The position numbers and the translations under genes are program-made. Below are positions 10,574 through 21,652 of a stretch of 64,000 nucleotides of DNA, piece after piece. The DNA lies in assembly GCA_021234155.1 (NCBI GenBank), contig JAJEKV010000005.1:6493216-6557215 (forward strand), read 5' to 3'. Every line of letters begins with the position of its first letter. Within the stretch, counting starts at the first letter, position 1. The stretch is from Isoetes taiwanensis. Its lineage: Eukaryota; Streptophyta; Lycopodiopsida; Isoetales; Isoetaceae. The notes beneath the pieces were generated by a model. The model was not told where the DNA came from, did not search any database, and saw only the letters and a program-made list of their open reading frames with translations.

Positions 10574-12500
10574 ACAAAGCCAAGTTCAGGCCTGTTTCCC
10601 TCTCAACTTCTTTCTTCCAAATCTGAAACCAATGAAGGACCTCACTCTTGCATTTCATCAAGTACAAGAAAGTCTTACGGGTGAAGTCATCTACTAACAC
10701 CATGAAGTAGGCTGCTCCGCCAAGAGAAGGAATAGGTACGGGGCCACTAACATCAGAATGGACCAAGCCAAGCTTTCTTGTGGCACGAGTGCCTGGCTTT
10801 CTAGATCGAGGAAGATGTGGTTGTTTGGCCATTATGCAACTGTCACAAACCTGCAGTTTTTGTGTAATATCAAATTCAATGCCCTGCACTAGATTGTTAA
10901 CATGTAATTGTTTGAGCCGCTTCTCATTGATATGCCCAAATCGCCGATGCCAAAGATGAAGCAGGTCATCAGTAGATCTTGATAAGAGAGCCATGGGAGG
11001 TGCTCTCAACTGCTCTCTTAACTTGTACAAATAACCTGTTCGTGTGCCTTTAGCCACCAACTTTTTTTCTGGACTGAGAATAAAGACATCTCGTGAAGTA
11101 ATCATACAGTTGAGCCCCATATCAGCCAGTCTAGAGAGTGACAGCAGATTCTTCCTCAGGGCAGGCACGTAAAGAACATGGTGCAATATCCTTGGCCCAT
11201 CCAAGAACTCAACCTGAATTGTGCCTTGACCTGCAACATGCAACCCAGAAGAGATGCCACTTACAAATTTGGTGTCAGCTGCTTCAACCAAGTGACTGAA
11301 CCATTCTTTGCTTGCTGTCATTGTGTGAGTTGCTCCACAATCTAAAATCCATGTACGCATGGACTCCTCCTTGGAAACTGCCTCAAAAGGTTCAGCTTCA
11401 GCAAAGCAAACAGTGTCTTGTTCATGTAGAGCTCCAGCCCATCGTTGGTGCAGAAATTTGTGGTCCTCCTCAGCAATTGCAACATTCTCATCTTCATCGG
11501 GATCTTGAACCCCCATGCAAACCAAATTATGAGGCCACTGTGGCATCAAAGAAATAGGTTCATGTGTAAGTTCTGCCATATAACCCTGAGCCTCGTCCTC
11601 AGATTCATTCTCAGAAGATTCTCCTTCAGCAACATACGCCTTCTTGTTGGAACGATAATTGGTCCATTTCTTTCTCTCGCCTGAACTTGCAGTGACAGCT
11701 CCAGACTTCTTCTCATTGGATCTGAATGTCTTGTGATCTTCCTCAGAATCCCTAGTCTCCTTTGGGCAATACTTGGATATGTGGCCAAGTTTTTGACAAT
11801 TCCAGCATTTTATAGGCCCTCTTGGACGCTCCTCTTGGCTTCGGCTTGTTGCAATTAGAGTTGTATTTGTAACCTCTTCCATGGGATCTTTAAGAGTGCT
11901 TGTGTTGAGAATAGCCCAAATTACAACCTCAGATTGAAGTTTGCCTGTCTGACACCCCATAGTCTGCTTCATAGAGTTATATGAGTCTGGAAGGCTCATA
12001 AGGATTGCCATGGCTAGATCCTCATCGCTCACATTGTGGTTTAGTGCCCCAAGTTTAGAGGCAAAAGACTGCATCTTACTCACATGGTCTGCCGGATCTT
12101 CTGATGGTCCCATCTTGGCACTAAAGAACTTCTTCCATAGATGCATCTTTTGTGAAGTATGGCTTTGTTTGAATGTTTTCTCCAAACATTCCCAGCCTTC
12201 CTTGGCTGTGGTTTTAAGCCTGACCGGCGGAATTTGTGTATCTTTTAATCCAAAGATCATTGTAGTCTTTGCTCGATTATCCTTCTTCTGCCATTCAGCT
12301 AGTATCAGTTTACCCTTCCCTTTAGATTTTCCTTCTTCAGCTTCCTCATCCTCATCATCTTGAGGCATGGGTTCATTTCCTGAGACAACATCCCAAACAT
12401 CTCTTTCCTCCAACGCCGATTGCATCCGCCAAAACCAGTAGATCGCATTTGTGCGATCTAGCTTCTCTAGATTCTTAAGATCAATCTGCAAACTTGACAT
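10563..12500 (-). pseudogene. copia Gag, protease and N-terminal integrase
   Basis: This 645-codon open frame begins at an ATG at 12500, about 130 nt inside the primer-binding site. Residues ~1-200 are the UBN2/DUF4219-type Gag. CWNCQKLGHISKYC near residue 230 is a CCHC zinc knuckle. WILDCGATHTMT near residue 387 is the aspartic protease active site with the plant variant D-C-G-A-T. The GAG-pre-integrase zinc region (HRRFGHI ... CDSCIMAKQ) and the first integrase catalytic segments (LVHSDVSGPV, VDDFTRK) follow. The frame is lost just before the last catalytic glutamate, which sits in the next ORF. Ancestrally this was one polyprotein with the downstream part. Confidence 0.9.
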
Positions 12501-12627
12501 GATTCAGCTTCCCTTTTGCTTTGACCCCAACAAAGAATCCGCTCACGTCTCTGATATGGTGTCACCACCAAAGATCTTCTCAATCTCTTCTCCTCAACCT
12601 TTTTTCCTTCAATCTTGAATCTCAAAG

Positions 12628-12644
12628 CCGTGGCTCTGATACCA
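12628..12644 (-). promoter_or_regulatory. Primer-binding site, initiator tRNA-Met type
   Basis: The minus strand reads TGGTATCAGAGCCACGG immediately inside the LTR. This is the classic plant copia site that pairs with the 3' region of initiator methionine tRNA to prime reverse transcription. Confidence 0.85.
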
Positions 12645-13028
12645 TGATAAGATTTAGAAAAAGGCACACTGATGGAACACAAAGACTCCAACGTATCTTC
12701 TTTTGGGTCGGTCATCTATTTATGCATGGCTAATAAAGTCAGTACAACGGTTTGATCCAAATATAGGATCAGTTCCTACAATCAAGGAAGGTCATCTTTA
12801 TGAGACGAACCTTCTATTCCCAACACATGTAGAAGTCGACCTGTAGAAGCCTTCATAACCAGAAGCTGACCTGTATTGGGCTCACATTCAAATGCAAAAG
12901 CCGACATGTAGATCCAAAAGCTGACCTATAGAAGTGTTTTTCTCCTTTTCCTACTGCACTGTTTCAAGTTCTTGAAGCGATGCTAAGACCCTAGCAGCAG
13001 TTCTTGAAGCGAGCCTAAGACATTAACA
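12645..13028 (-). repeat. 5' LTR of the copia element
   Basis: On the plus strand the block starts TGATAAGATTT at 12645, directly next to the primer-binding site, and ends ACATTAACA at 13028. On the element's strand it therefore runs TGTTAATG ... ATCTTATCA, with TG...CA ends and short imperfect inverted termini, about 384 bp. The outer boundary is inferred from this pattern because no second LTR exists for comparison. Confidence 0.6.
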
Positions 13029-13573
13029 ACCTAGCTATGGAGGATTCGTTGATCGAATGTGCCTAAAGCCATCTACTTCAGCTCATCCATCTGCTCCGAC
13101 TTTACAAAAAAATGCCATAGCTGCTTCTCAAGATGTATATATGAGTCAGGCTGTAAGAAGATCACAGTTAGGCTGTCAAATTATGTTGTGGGAAAATCTC
13201 GATCTGGATGTGAGGCTGAGTAACGCAGAATGGCCGCAAAAGGTAATCGGCTTATTATTTGAAAATAGGGAAAGATAATAGGGGAAGAAAAAAGGAGGAC
13301 ATAGGCAAAATTTGTGGCAACTGCTGAAGGGGGAGAAGGGGGGGGAGCCTTCCGTGCGTTTGCCCAGCTTTCGCCACAGATTTCGTACCAGCTTTCGCTC
13401 ACAGAAGCCCAAGAATCGTCACCCAGATCACCTGCAATCGTGCTTCTTCATGAAAAATGAACTAAAAATAAGGGTGCACGCTAGATGGGCAGGGGATGAG
13501 CAGGAATGGACAGCAGATTCACTACAAGGGATCGTCGACCTTGAACGACATCCAGACATTGATCAACGACGTT

Positions 13574-14310
13574 AATATGTCTTTAAATGACGTGAACGTC
13601 TTTCAACGACGTTTACGTTGTTGACGACATCTAACAGAGCTTACATGTCGCAATTGCTTGCGTGGCCTGTTGCTGTTGCCAAGCTGGCAGGCTTGCGTGT
13701 CATGCCACGTCCGCAAAACGTCGTTCAACGACGTCTATGACATCTGACGTGTCCTGGGTGCCCGCGTGGCCTACAGGCCCACCAGGCTGGCTGGCCTGCA
13801 TGTCATGCCACGTGTGCACGACGTCGTTAAACGACGTCCAGTAGAGATGACGTGTCGCAACTGCTTGCGTGGCCTGCTGCTATTGCCAAGCAGGCAGGCC
13901 TGCGTGTTATGCCACGTCCGCAGAACGTCGTTCAACGACGTCTGTGGCATCTGACGTGTCCTGGGTGCCCACGTGGCCTACTGGCTCGCCAGGCTGGTGG
14001 GCCTGCGTGTCATGACACGTGTGCACGACGTCGTTTAATGATGTTTAGCAGAGCTTACATGTCGCAATTGCTTGCGTGGCCTGCTGCTGTTGCCAAGCTG
14101 GCAGGCCTCGTGTCATGCCACGTCCGCATAACGTCGTTCAATGATGTCTATGACATCTGATGTGTCCTGGTTGCCCGCGTGGCCTACTGGCTCGCCAGGC
14201 TGGCAGGCCTGCGTGTCATGCCACGTATGCACGACGTCGTTAAACGACGTCCAGTAGAGCTGACGTGTCGCAACTGCTTGTGTGGCCTGCTGCTATTGCC
14301 AAGCTGTCAT
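13574..14310. repeat. 207-bp tandem repeat, about 3.5 copies
   Basis: The marker GTCGCAA(T/C)TGCTTG recurs at 13647, 13854, 14061 and 14267, giving a period of 206-207 bp. Each monomer has two related halves, one with GTCGCAACTGCTTGCGTGGC and one with GTGTCCTGGGTGCCCGCGTG. Each carries palindromic ACGTCGTT(A/C)AACGACGT-type blocks and TGACGT elements of the kind bound by plant bZIP factors. Homogeneity is around 90 percent by eye. Short ORFs in it merely reflect the repeat. Confidence 0.88.
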
Positions 14311-14705
14311 TCCTACTTATACAGTTCATATGTGCTGCAATCATACGCAATTTCCCCCCTTTTTTTTGCAAAAACCAAGGCAAACAAACAAGCCTTCTTC
14401 TGTTTAGCGGTTTTAACTTCACCAGCCAGTTCATTTGCTAAAAATGGGTGAGAATTTGAAAGAATCTTATGTTGAGTTCGTCTCAAGGATGAAAATCAAA
14501 TTTGCGTAGCAGTTTGAGAAGAATCTTCTGTGGGTTTTCTATTTAAGAAGTGGTAGGATGTGGGTTTAAGCCTGTTTTCAATTTCAGAAGGGCCATAATG
14601 AAGAAATTAAAAAGGGACACTCAAGCGGTTACTCGTAATGTGACATGTCATAAGTGTCATCCCATGTGACACCCCAAGTGACGTGTTATAAGTGCTAATG
14701 CTAAC

Positions 14706-15350
14706 CCGACCGTTCTAATGCTAACCCTTTGATATAGACCTTCTCCAAAAATTCCGAAAATTGGGCTGTGTGCTGGTGATGAATTAGGAATCTAGCTGGC
14801 AAAAAATCAGAATTTATTTTCATATAATGTATTAATTACGAATTTATGAATGTCTTGCCACTACAAAAGCACCCCCCGACTTCTAATTGCCACATCGGGA
14901 ACAGGTCCAAACTCCGTTCCGTCAATTCCCCTTGCTCCGTGTTTTCAACTGCAGCTTCACCGGCCACGTCTCAACTGCAACAAACCAAAAGTCGCCCTAC
15001 AAAACGCAAACCCTTCTAGAACCTGGCAACCCACAGGGTTTACGTTTTGAAGGCCCTCTCCTTGTCAGATTCGGCCGGGACCTTGCGCCGTGTCTTGATG
15101 TGGAGTGGGGGTGTTGACGCCAGAGCACGGACCCTAAAATCCCCCCGAAAACTGCTTGCCCCAAAAGTCCTCTCCCCAAGGCCCTGGGGACGGACGGGCA
15201 ACCCCCCCTGTCCAGAACAGTGATTTCGCTCTGCCAATGGACTTAGAACGTCGACATTGCCCTGGGGACCAAGTTTCGTGGCCAGAAGACCACCCGACCT
15301 CCAAGAAGCACCAAAGTAGCTCATGTCCAGCACACTCGTAGTCAATTGGC
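14706..15350 (+). repeat. Dispersed repeat family P, copy 1
   Basis: Shares about 450 bp in direct orientation with 19686-20143 (start TTCTAATGCTAACCCTTTGA) and a further downstream part with 63000-63330, including CCTGGGGACCAAGTTTCGTG and GTAGTCAATTGGCCTAGGA. The family has no visible coding capacity. It is moderately GC-rich and forms the left flank of the phytyl-ester-synthase-like gene fragment. Confidence 0.85.
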
Positions 15351-15639
15351 CTAGGATGTGGATGCCAGATACTGTCGTGGAGGACATGAGTGTTTTTTGG
15401 GTTGCCCCTAGGGGGGCAAACCCTTGTTTATGTGGGCTTTTGGCATATCCTAGGTATATGCTAGAATATCCCTAGGATATGCTGGTGACTGCTAAAAACT
15501 TATGATTGGCTGTAAATGCTAGGTCACTTCTGTTGGTGGGCAACCGCTCTCGAAACCTGGTAACGGAGAGATCTCTTGGGCAGATGGCAAGTATCCGAAT
15601 GCAGATCGAGAGATAGGGTGATAGAAATCAGGGCTTATT

Positions 15640-18188
15640 TATTCCGCTGTGTTTATATTCCAGATAGTGATAGATCATCATGGCAAGAGCTTGTGGAAGT
15701 CCTGAGTCCATTATTGACTAGCGAAGTTAAAAGGGTTAATGCATCAAATCGTCAGCTGACTCTGGTTGGTGAATCATTTGGTGCTTGTTTGGCGTTACGC
15801 TTAGTACAAGCGATTCCACCAGATATTGTTTCTCGGCTTGTCTTGGTACAAACATATCAGGAACTCGAGTGATTCTTTTTTATATACAATACTAGTATGT
15901 TGGCATACCTTGATTGGTTATGCCATTTTCTCTTTTCACAACTGTATCCTTAGAAACGTTTTACAACAGATCAACTCAGCTACCAACTTCATTTTATAGC
16001 AAGCTTTGGTGGTCTAACAGGGCTCTTGGGGGTATTTCCACTGCCATTGTATGATATTGCAAAGGTGATGGCTAATTTGCTCTAAATTTGAGGGGATTTA
16101 CTTAAGTTTTGCTCATTAGGTTTATGGAAAGTGATGAATTTTGTTTGACACAGAAGATATTGCTGCCAATCATGGTGAAACAAGATCGTGTTTCCAATTC
16201 TGCAAATGAGGCTTTCCTGTCTTGTCTCACCGACATTTCTGCAGAGTGTGCTGCATGGCGCCTCACACTACTCAATGACAATTCTAATATCACGGATAAG
16301 GACCTCCAGGAAATTCATGTGCCAAAATTTGTTGTATGTTTTCTAGTCCTTGTTTGCATTTATTTCCAAAGTTATATTGAATATGTACTCGCAACATGCA
16401 GATAGCTTCAGCTAAGGATAGATTGTTGTTGTCAATTGAGGAAGGTGCCAGATTGCAAGGTCTACTTCCCAACAGCAAACGCATTATTCTGCCAAACAGG
16501 TTCCCATTTATAGCAACATAAATTAAACATAGTGAGGCTCGTACAACATGCAGCTTATACAGTGTTGGTTGTTGTTTTAGTGGGCACACTCCTCTTATGG
16601 AGGAATCCGTGGATCTTGGGAGCATAATGAAGACCTATGGTTTTTTTTCTGATTCCAATGATGCTCCTTCATGGCCAACTCATATTGTTGCAGACAATGT
16701 CATGGATGAGATTGGGCAGATTTCTGGACCATGGCGGGTAGGTAAGGAGATGACTGACCTATAGATTATGTTTTAAACCTATAACACAATTATAAAATTA
16801 TTTCAATCCCAGATCTTAACGTCACCTTTCGTCAGTGGGGTTGATAATCTACCTAATCCGCTACTGAAGGTTTACTTCTCTTTTTTTATTCTGCATCTCT
16901 ATTGCTAAACATGCCCTGCGCATGTGGTAAGCTTTTGTGGTCAGTCTATTTCCTTACAGAAAGCTTCTCTTGCCCCAGGGTAGAAGACCAATCCTGTTTG
17001 TTGGCAATCACAGTACATTTGGTATGTACGATACATTTGTGATATTCTATGAGGTTGCCCCTTATTATCCCTATTTAGATCAACAATTTTCATGGCAATG
17101 CACTGACTCTCTTATAGTTGTTTCTTCGTGGCTTCCCTTGCCGAGCCCTTGCTCATCCTGGTCATTGGATCACACCGGTTGGCTCTATTTTCGAAAGGTA
17201 AATCAGGATGAATTTGAAACGAACACGAAAAAGTTTACCACTTCCATTTCCGATGATAGTTTTTGTGTGTTAATACGCATGTTCCTAATACATTAGATAT
17301 GGAAATGTGAAGGCCAACAAGTTTGCAACCTACAAACTATTGAAGGTACATAGATATTGTATCACAAAGAGATATATTCTCTTACTTTGCCTTCTCATTA
17401 TATCCCTGAGATAACATAATTCTTAGGAAGGTGAGAACTTGCTACTTTTTCCTGGAGGTGCAAGAGAAGTATGCAAGGGAAAAGTAAGCTGCAACTTGTG
17501 CTATTTGTTAAATATATTTATAATCTTCATGCAATTCTAAGTTCTCCTTTTGGCCCTCTAGTGGAAAATATAGTTTCTGCACTGGGTCTTTCACTGGACA
17601 GTGTTCAGCCTATTAGTGCGCTCCCCTTCAGTAATATACCGAGGTTTGTTAGTCTTTGTCATGACAATAGGACATAGTTTTCTGTCTCAAAGACATATGT
17701 TATTTTATGCAGTTTAATTCCAGTTCCATCAACAATTGAATGCATATATATTCACTTTGCTGAGCCCATTGACACTTTACAGTTTTGTCAAGACCCGAGA
17801 GACCGGAGCAAGGTATGATGCGTGATTGCATTTCAGCTTTTCTCAAACATTGTTGTGTTGACCTACTGTTGTTTTTCCCTTGATAATTTGGCAGTTAAAT
17901 GCTCTATATGGTAAGCAGGAACTTTCTGCAACTCTCTTTTAACCCAGGATGTTCGAACCTATGATGATGATGTTGATATTACTATGCAGTTACTGTGAAA
18001 CAAAGGGTTGAAGAAAGCATAGTGACACTCATGCAGATCCGAGAAAATGATCCGGTTTGCTCCAGCTTGCCAAAACTTTATGTTTGATTGTGCATACTCT
18101 GAAACTCGAATGCTCTTCTAATATGCAGGAAAGGGAAACCACATTTCGGCTGTGGTCAAAACTAGGGCGCTTGTTTCCCAGAATTTAA
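15640..18188 (+). pseudogene. Phytyl-ester-synthase-like (esterase/acyltransferase) gene, 5'-truncated
   Basis: Exon-like blocks with good GT-AG borders follow the order of plant phytyl ester synthases, plastid enzymes that esterify phytol or diacylglycerol with fatty acids. About 15645-15845 carries the serine-hydrolase nucleophile in LVGESFGACLAL (GxSxG). Later blocks are 15997-16063, 16118-16330, 16401-16499 (SAKDRLLLS ... GLLPNSKRIILPN), 16580-16737 (GHTPLMEESVDLGSIMKTYG), 16812-16868, about 16960-17070 (RRPILFVGNHSTFGMYD, the acyltransferase NH...D motif), about 17130-17200, 17297-17345, 17428-17485 (LLLFPGGARE), 17711-17813, 17989-18054 and 18129-18188 (stop). The 5' third, including any transit peptide, is missing where repeat P begins. 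Several blocks need frame changes. Introns are retained, so this arose by DNA duplication, not retroposition. Exon limits are approximate. Confidence 0.7.
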
Positions 18189-19110
18189 TCATGTGACATT
18201 CAAGTGTTTCAACTAGTCATAGTCTGGCATGGTGTTGCCAACTTTTAGAACGTGATGAAATGAAATAGTAAGCCACTTTAGAAATCCTAACAGATAAGAT
18301 TAAGATGGGCCATTTGCAAGTACCAAGGCAAACACTATGAACAGAATAAATCCCAAGCGTCACCAAACATGAGATAGCTCAAAGATTGACATGAAATGCT
18401 TTATCGGATTATCTATACTTCATACTTTTGACCTCGTCTTATAATCATGCAATGTGCAAGAAAATGGTAGACAGTTTGCACCCAAAAAGGTCGTAATCCT
18501 ATGAGATTAAAGCGTGATGAACAAACTTCGTGATCATTTTAGACTCTTATACTATTGAGCAGTAGATTCCATGCATCAAACTAAAGTGAATCGTCAGAAC
18601 TATTTATAACTTGATTCCTAAAATTTAAATCAAACAGGGATAATTTGGGTGTGAAAGTACACAAATATCTACAAGAAAAAGGTCAATCTTTACACCTTGC
18701 CACTTGATGATTTATACCCTTCCATTCACCCGACTTCATCAAGAAGAGGCTCAACGTGAAAAATTGGCAAATTAAATTGCAACGACAATAACCTATTGTT
18801 GCTCCCGCCTAGCGTGGAAAATTTAAGACATGTCAAGGGAGAAAGAACATGGTAGTAACCTTCTTTGTAACATTTTGATACCACGTAATATTAGAGGAAA
18901 TAACATTATATTACACACCTAGCAAAACTTCCTGCTGCAAAGCTTCTTGTTCCCAAAATATTTTTGAGCAAAGCTTCTTGTTGCCGCATATGTTTTTTAG
19001 CAGAGCTTCAACTTGCAAAGCATATTAAGCTGGATTTCTGTGCCAAATCTTGCAAAACTTTTAATTTTTGAGCCGGACTAATCTGTTACGAGGAGGTAAC
19101 ATCTGTGTTT
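18189..19110. other. No gene recognised
   Basis: AT-rich sequence downstream of the phytyl-ester-synthase-like fragment. Short repeats of AGCAAAGCTTCTTGTT type occur at 18940-19020. I see no coding similarity, RNA gene or mobile-element terminus. Confidence 0.5.
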
Positions 19111-19204
19111 AACATTAGTTTTGTTGAGATCAACAAAGTTAAACGATCATGAACTCATTCTTAGGTCGGGCACTATGCATCAAAGACTATGCGCACATTC
19201 CTTT

Positions 19205-20143
19205 GGGACATCGGAGGGCAACCCTTCGTGCGCAGCACCTTGTTTCTTTTGCAAAACCGACCTTGTGACTTGCTCCCTAGGGCAATTTTGCCATTCCGGA
19301 CAACTTGGCGAGGTCGATTTGCCATTCCGGAGCCTCCCCAGTGCCCGAACAACAAAATACTGCGGTTTCTACAAGGCCGACCTCAGGATGCTCCGCGGTT
19401 TGACAAGTTCTCCTGAACTGATCTGGAATCTTTTGGGCCTTCCCGAAGAGGTGCCCCTGAATGGAGGATCCAACGGTCGGATAGGGGAACCGGGCTCCGG
19501 GAGGGTGGTCATTAGCGTGCGGCCCCCCGGGGGAGCGCTGCCAGGAAGGGCTGCCTCAGGAACTTTTTTGGATCTTGCCTCCTGGGGTCCGGACTCTCCT
19601 CTCTTGTGAGGGAGCCCTGCAAGGTCCTGGCCTCGTTTGACTTGGGGAAGGGTGCCAGCACGGTTGCCACGCAACGGGCTGCCCCGACTGTTCTAATGCT
19701 AACCCTTTGACCTAGACCTTCTCCGAAAATTCCGAAAATTGGGCTGTGTGCTGGAGATGAATTAGGAATCCAGCTGGCAAAAAATCAGAATTTATTTTCG
19801 TACAATGCATTAATTACGAATTTATGAATGTCTTGCCACTGCAAAAGCGCCCCCCAACTTCTAGTTGCCACATCGGGAGGAGGACATGCCCAAACTCCGT
19901 TCCGTCAGTTCCTCTTGCTCTGCGTTCTTGACCGCAGCTTCTCGGCCACGTCCCAACTGCAACAGACCAAAACTCGGCCCCCAAAACGCAAACCCTTCTA
20001 GAACCTGACAACCCACAGGGTTTACGTTTCGGAGGCCCTCTCCTTGTCAGATTCGGCCGGGACCTTGCGCCGTGTCTTGACGTGGAGTGGGGGTGTTGAT
20101 GCCAGAGCATGGACCCTAAAATCCCCCCTGAAGCTGCTTGCCC
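19205..20143 (+). repeat. Dispersed repeat family P, copy 2, with GC-rich block Q
   Basis: 19686-20143 is a direct copy of 14706-15166; the match stops abruptly at about 20143. The preceding GC-rich block 19220-19375 (CCCTAGGGCAATTTTGCCAT and the following bases) matches 63395-63510. The two family blocks are thus found in order Q-P here but P-Q at 63 kb. ORFs across it are repeat translations. Confidence 0.8.
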
Positions 20144-20710
20144 CGAATTTTCTCATATTTTGCCCCCACATTGGTAGATATGACCATTGCATTGTAGGAT
20201 CTATTTTGCATAGTCATTTACATGTTGCCGTCACACTTTGTAGTTGCTCTCTTATTCACAATAATACAAATCAAATTTCAATTGTCCTAACAATAATAGA
20301 AAATATTGAAGGGAGACTCATGAAAGATACGCGTACCAAGGGGCAATTCAAAAATGCATGATTTACAATCCCATGCATTGATTACATTGATAAATTTTGT
20401 ACACAAACATTGAAGTTGTAGTTCAAAGACCACCCTTAGTTGAAAATGTGTTTTACATGTAGAGTTCCTATATTACACCCTCCTAATACACAGGTTCCTG
20501 GGCAACGTAGACACTTGGCCACATTCCTTCTTGTTTTTTTTTTCCATTTACATGATGTTTTACCCTTTCCATATGTCACAGTCCTAACACCAGCCTTGCA
20601 GGCATGTTGTGATGGAAGTTACGAAAAGGCTGCAGAGATTGAACTACGTTGTCATCCTGCTCTATCTTAGGCTTGATTCCCAGCTCTTGCATTAGCCCGC
20701 CCGCACCACC

Positions 20711-21440
20711 CTATAAATTCATATTCATCGGGTTAGAACCATATCCCGATGATCCACCAAAACCTGCCAAGCTAGTGCCTATATTCAAACACATTGGCAT
20801 TTCTTCATGCTTTATGTATTCTCTTTGCATGTCCAAATTCTGTCTTCTGTTAACCATATTGGCATCAGCATCTGGCTAGTGCTGGCATCTTCCATCAGCC
20901 TTCCATACCTTAAAAACTGAGAGAGCTGGTCTTGTGTTAGACCAGAAGAAGTGAGCAAGTTTATGATGCTCATGTTTTGAGTTGCAGAAGCATTATTGAG
21001 GTCATGGCCGTTGTTTTTTGCAGCAGGTACATCGTGATTATGCTTTCCTTCGTAAGTTGTGATGACAAATTTAGGATCATTGGAAGCTCTCTCCACTTGT
21101 TTTCTAACTGAACATCCCACATTGGAGCACTTATAATAACTCCTGCAAAATGCATGCAGAACTCATGACAAATAGAACTTGCATAGTGTCTTGGGAATTA
21201 AAACTGGAAATCATCAATGAGTCTGATCATGAAGTTTGAACACGAAAATAATCGATGAAGTATAGAATGATACCTAAGATGTGGATTGCCCTTGACAACT
21301 TTCTGGCCATACTTGCGCCATCGGTACCCATCATCAAGTATTTCAATATCATTAGTAGTCTATACAACAATTCGTGGCTCTCAGATTGTCCTCTGCACAG
21401 AAGCAGTTTCTCTAAATGCTGCAACCTCTTCTTTTCTGCA
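20711..21440 (-). pseudogene. WRKY transcription factor, C-terminal WRKY domain and tail (pseudogene)
   Basis: The minus strand encodes [20 protein letters not shown] up to 21274. A 131-nt intron (21273-21143) follows, then [20 protein letters not shown], then [11 protein letters not shown]. This is a complete WRKY DNA-binding domain with the zinc ligands C-C-H-H, and the intron sits at the conserved R position of group I C-terminal domains. The tail ends FGGSSGYGSNPMNMNL with a stop at 20711-20713, as in group I proteins. A -TAG at 21362-21360 (where Q is expected) and a TGA at 21383-21381 (where R is expected) break the region just before the domain, and a frame change is needed in the tail. 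The N-terminal WRKY domain is missing. Both stops look like CAG-to-TAG and CGA-to-TGA changes. Confidence 0.85.
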
Positions 21441-21559
21441 TAGAACACATCTGATCCTTACAATCACGGCCTCTTCCATTGCAATACAAAATATGTAAGA
21501 AAATAATCACCAACTACAATATACTTATATACAATTAGCAGTACTGCAAAGTTGATTCT

Positions 21560-21652
21560 TTGGCACTCTCTTGTTTTCAAAGCCCATTTTCTTGCTAATT
21601 TTATTGCAGTTTCAACACCCTCAGCTCCTGTGTTCATTGAAAGTACCATTTC
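21560..21652 (-). pseudogene. Ornithine aminotransferase exon fragment
   Basis: The minus strand reads [20 protein letters not shown] then KWALKT, matching the conserved [17 protein letters not shown] segment of ornithine/acetylornithine class-III aminotransferases (PLP enzymes). Only this exon-sized piece exists. It lies about 110 bp upstream of the WRKY fragment on the same strand, with no gene continuity between the two families, so the juxtaposition is a rearrangement or capture. Confidence 0.7.

Larger units (their letters stand above)
9139..13028 (-). mobile_element. Truncated Ty1-copia retrotransposon
   Basis: Minus-strand order is one LTR (13028-12645), primer-binding site, Gag, protease, integrase, and the start of reverse transcriptase. 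The element breaks off at about 9215, just after the CKLQR of the RT region, so the rest of RT, RNase H and the other LTR are missing. Frameshifts near 10565 and 9935 and an in-frame TAG near 9437 (from an ancestral CAG by position) inactivate it. Reading order Gag-PR-IN-RT identifies Ty1-copia (Pseudoviridae). Confidence 0.92.

Noticed and set aside
10238-12363. Plus-strand ORFs of 80-148 codons
   Set aside because: Antisense shadows of the copia Gag-Pol frame, with no motifs of their own.
14706-20143. Direct repeats interpreted as LTRs of one retroelement
   Set aside because: No TG...CA ends, primer-binding site or polypurine tract, the interior gene keeps introns, and the same repeat occurs as a palindrome at 62-63 kb.
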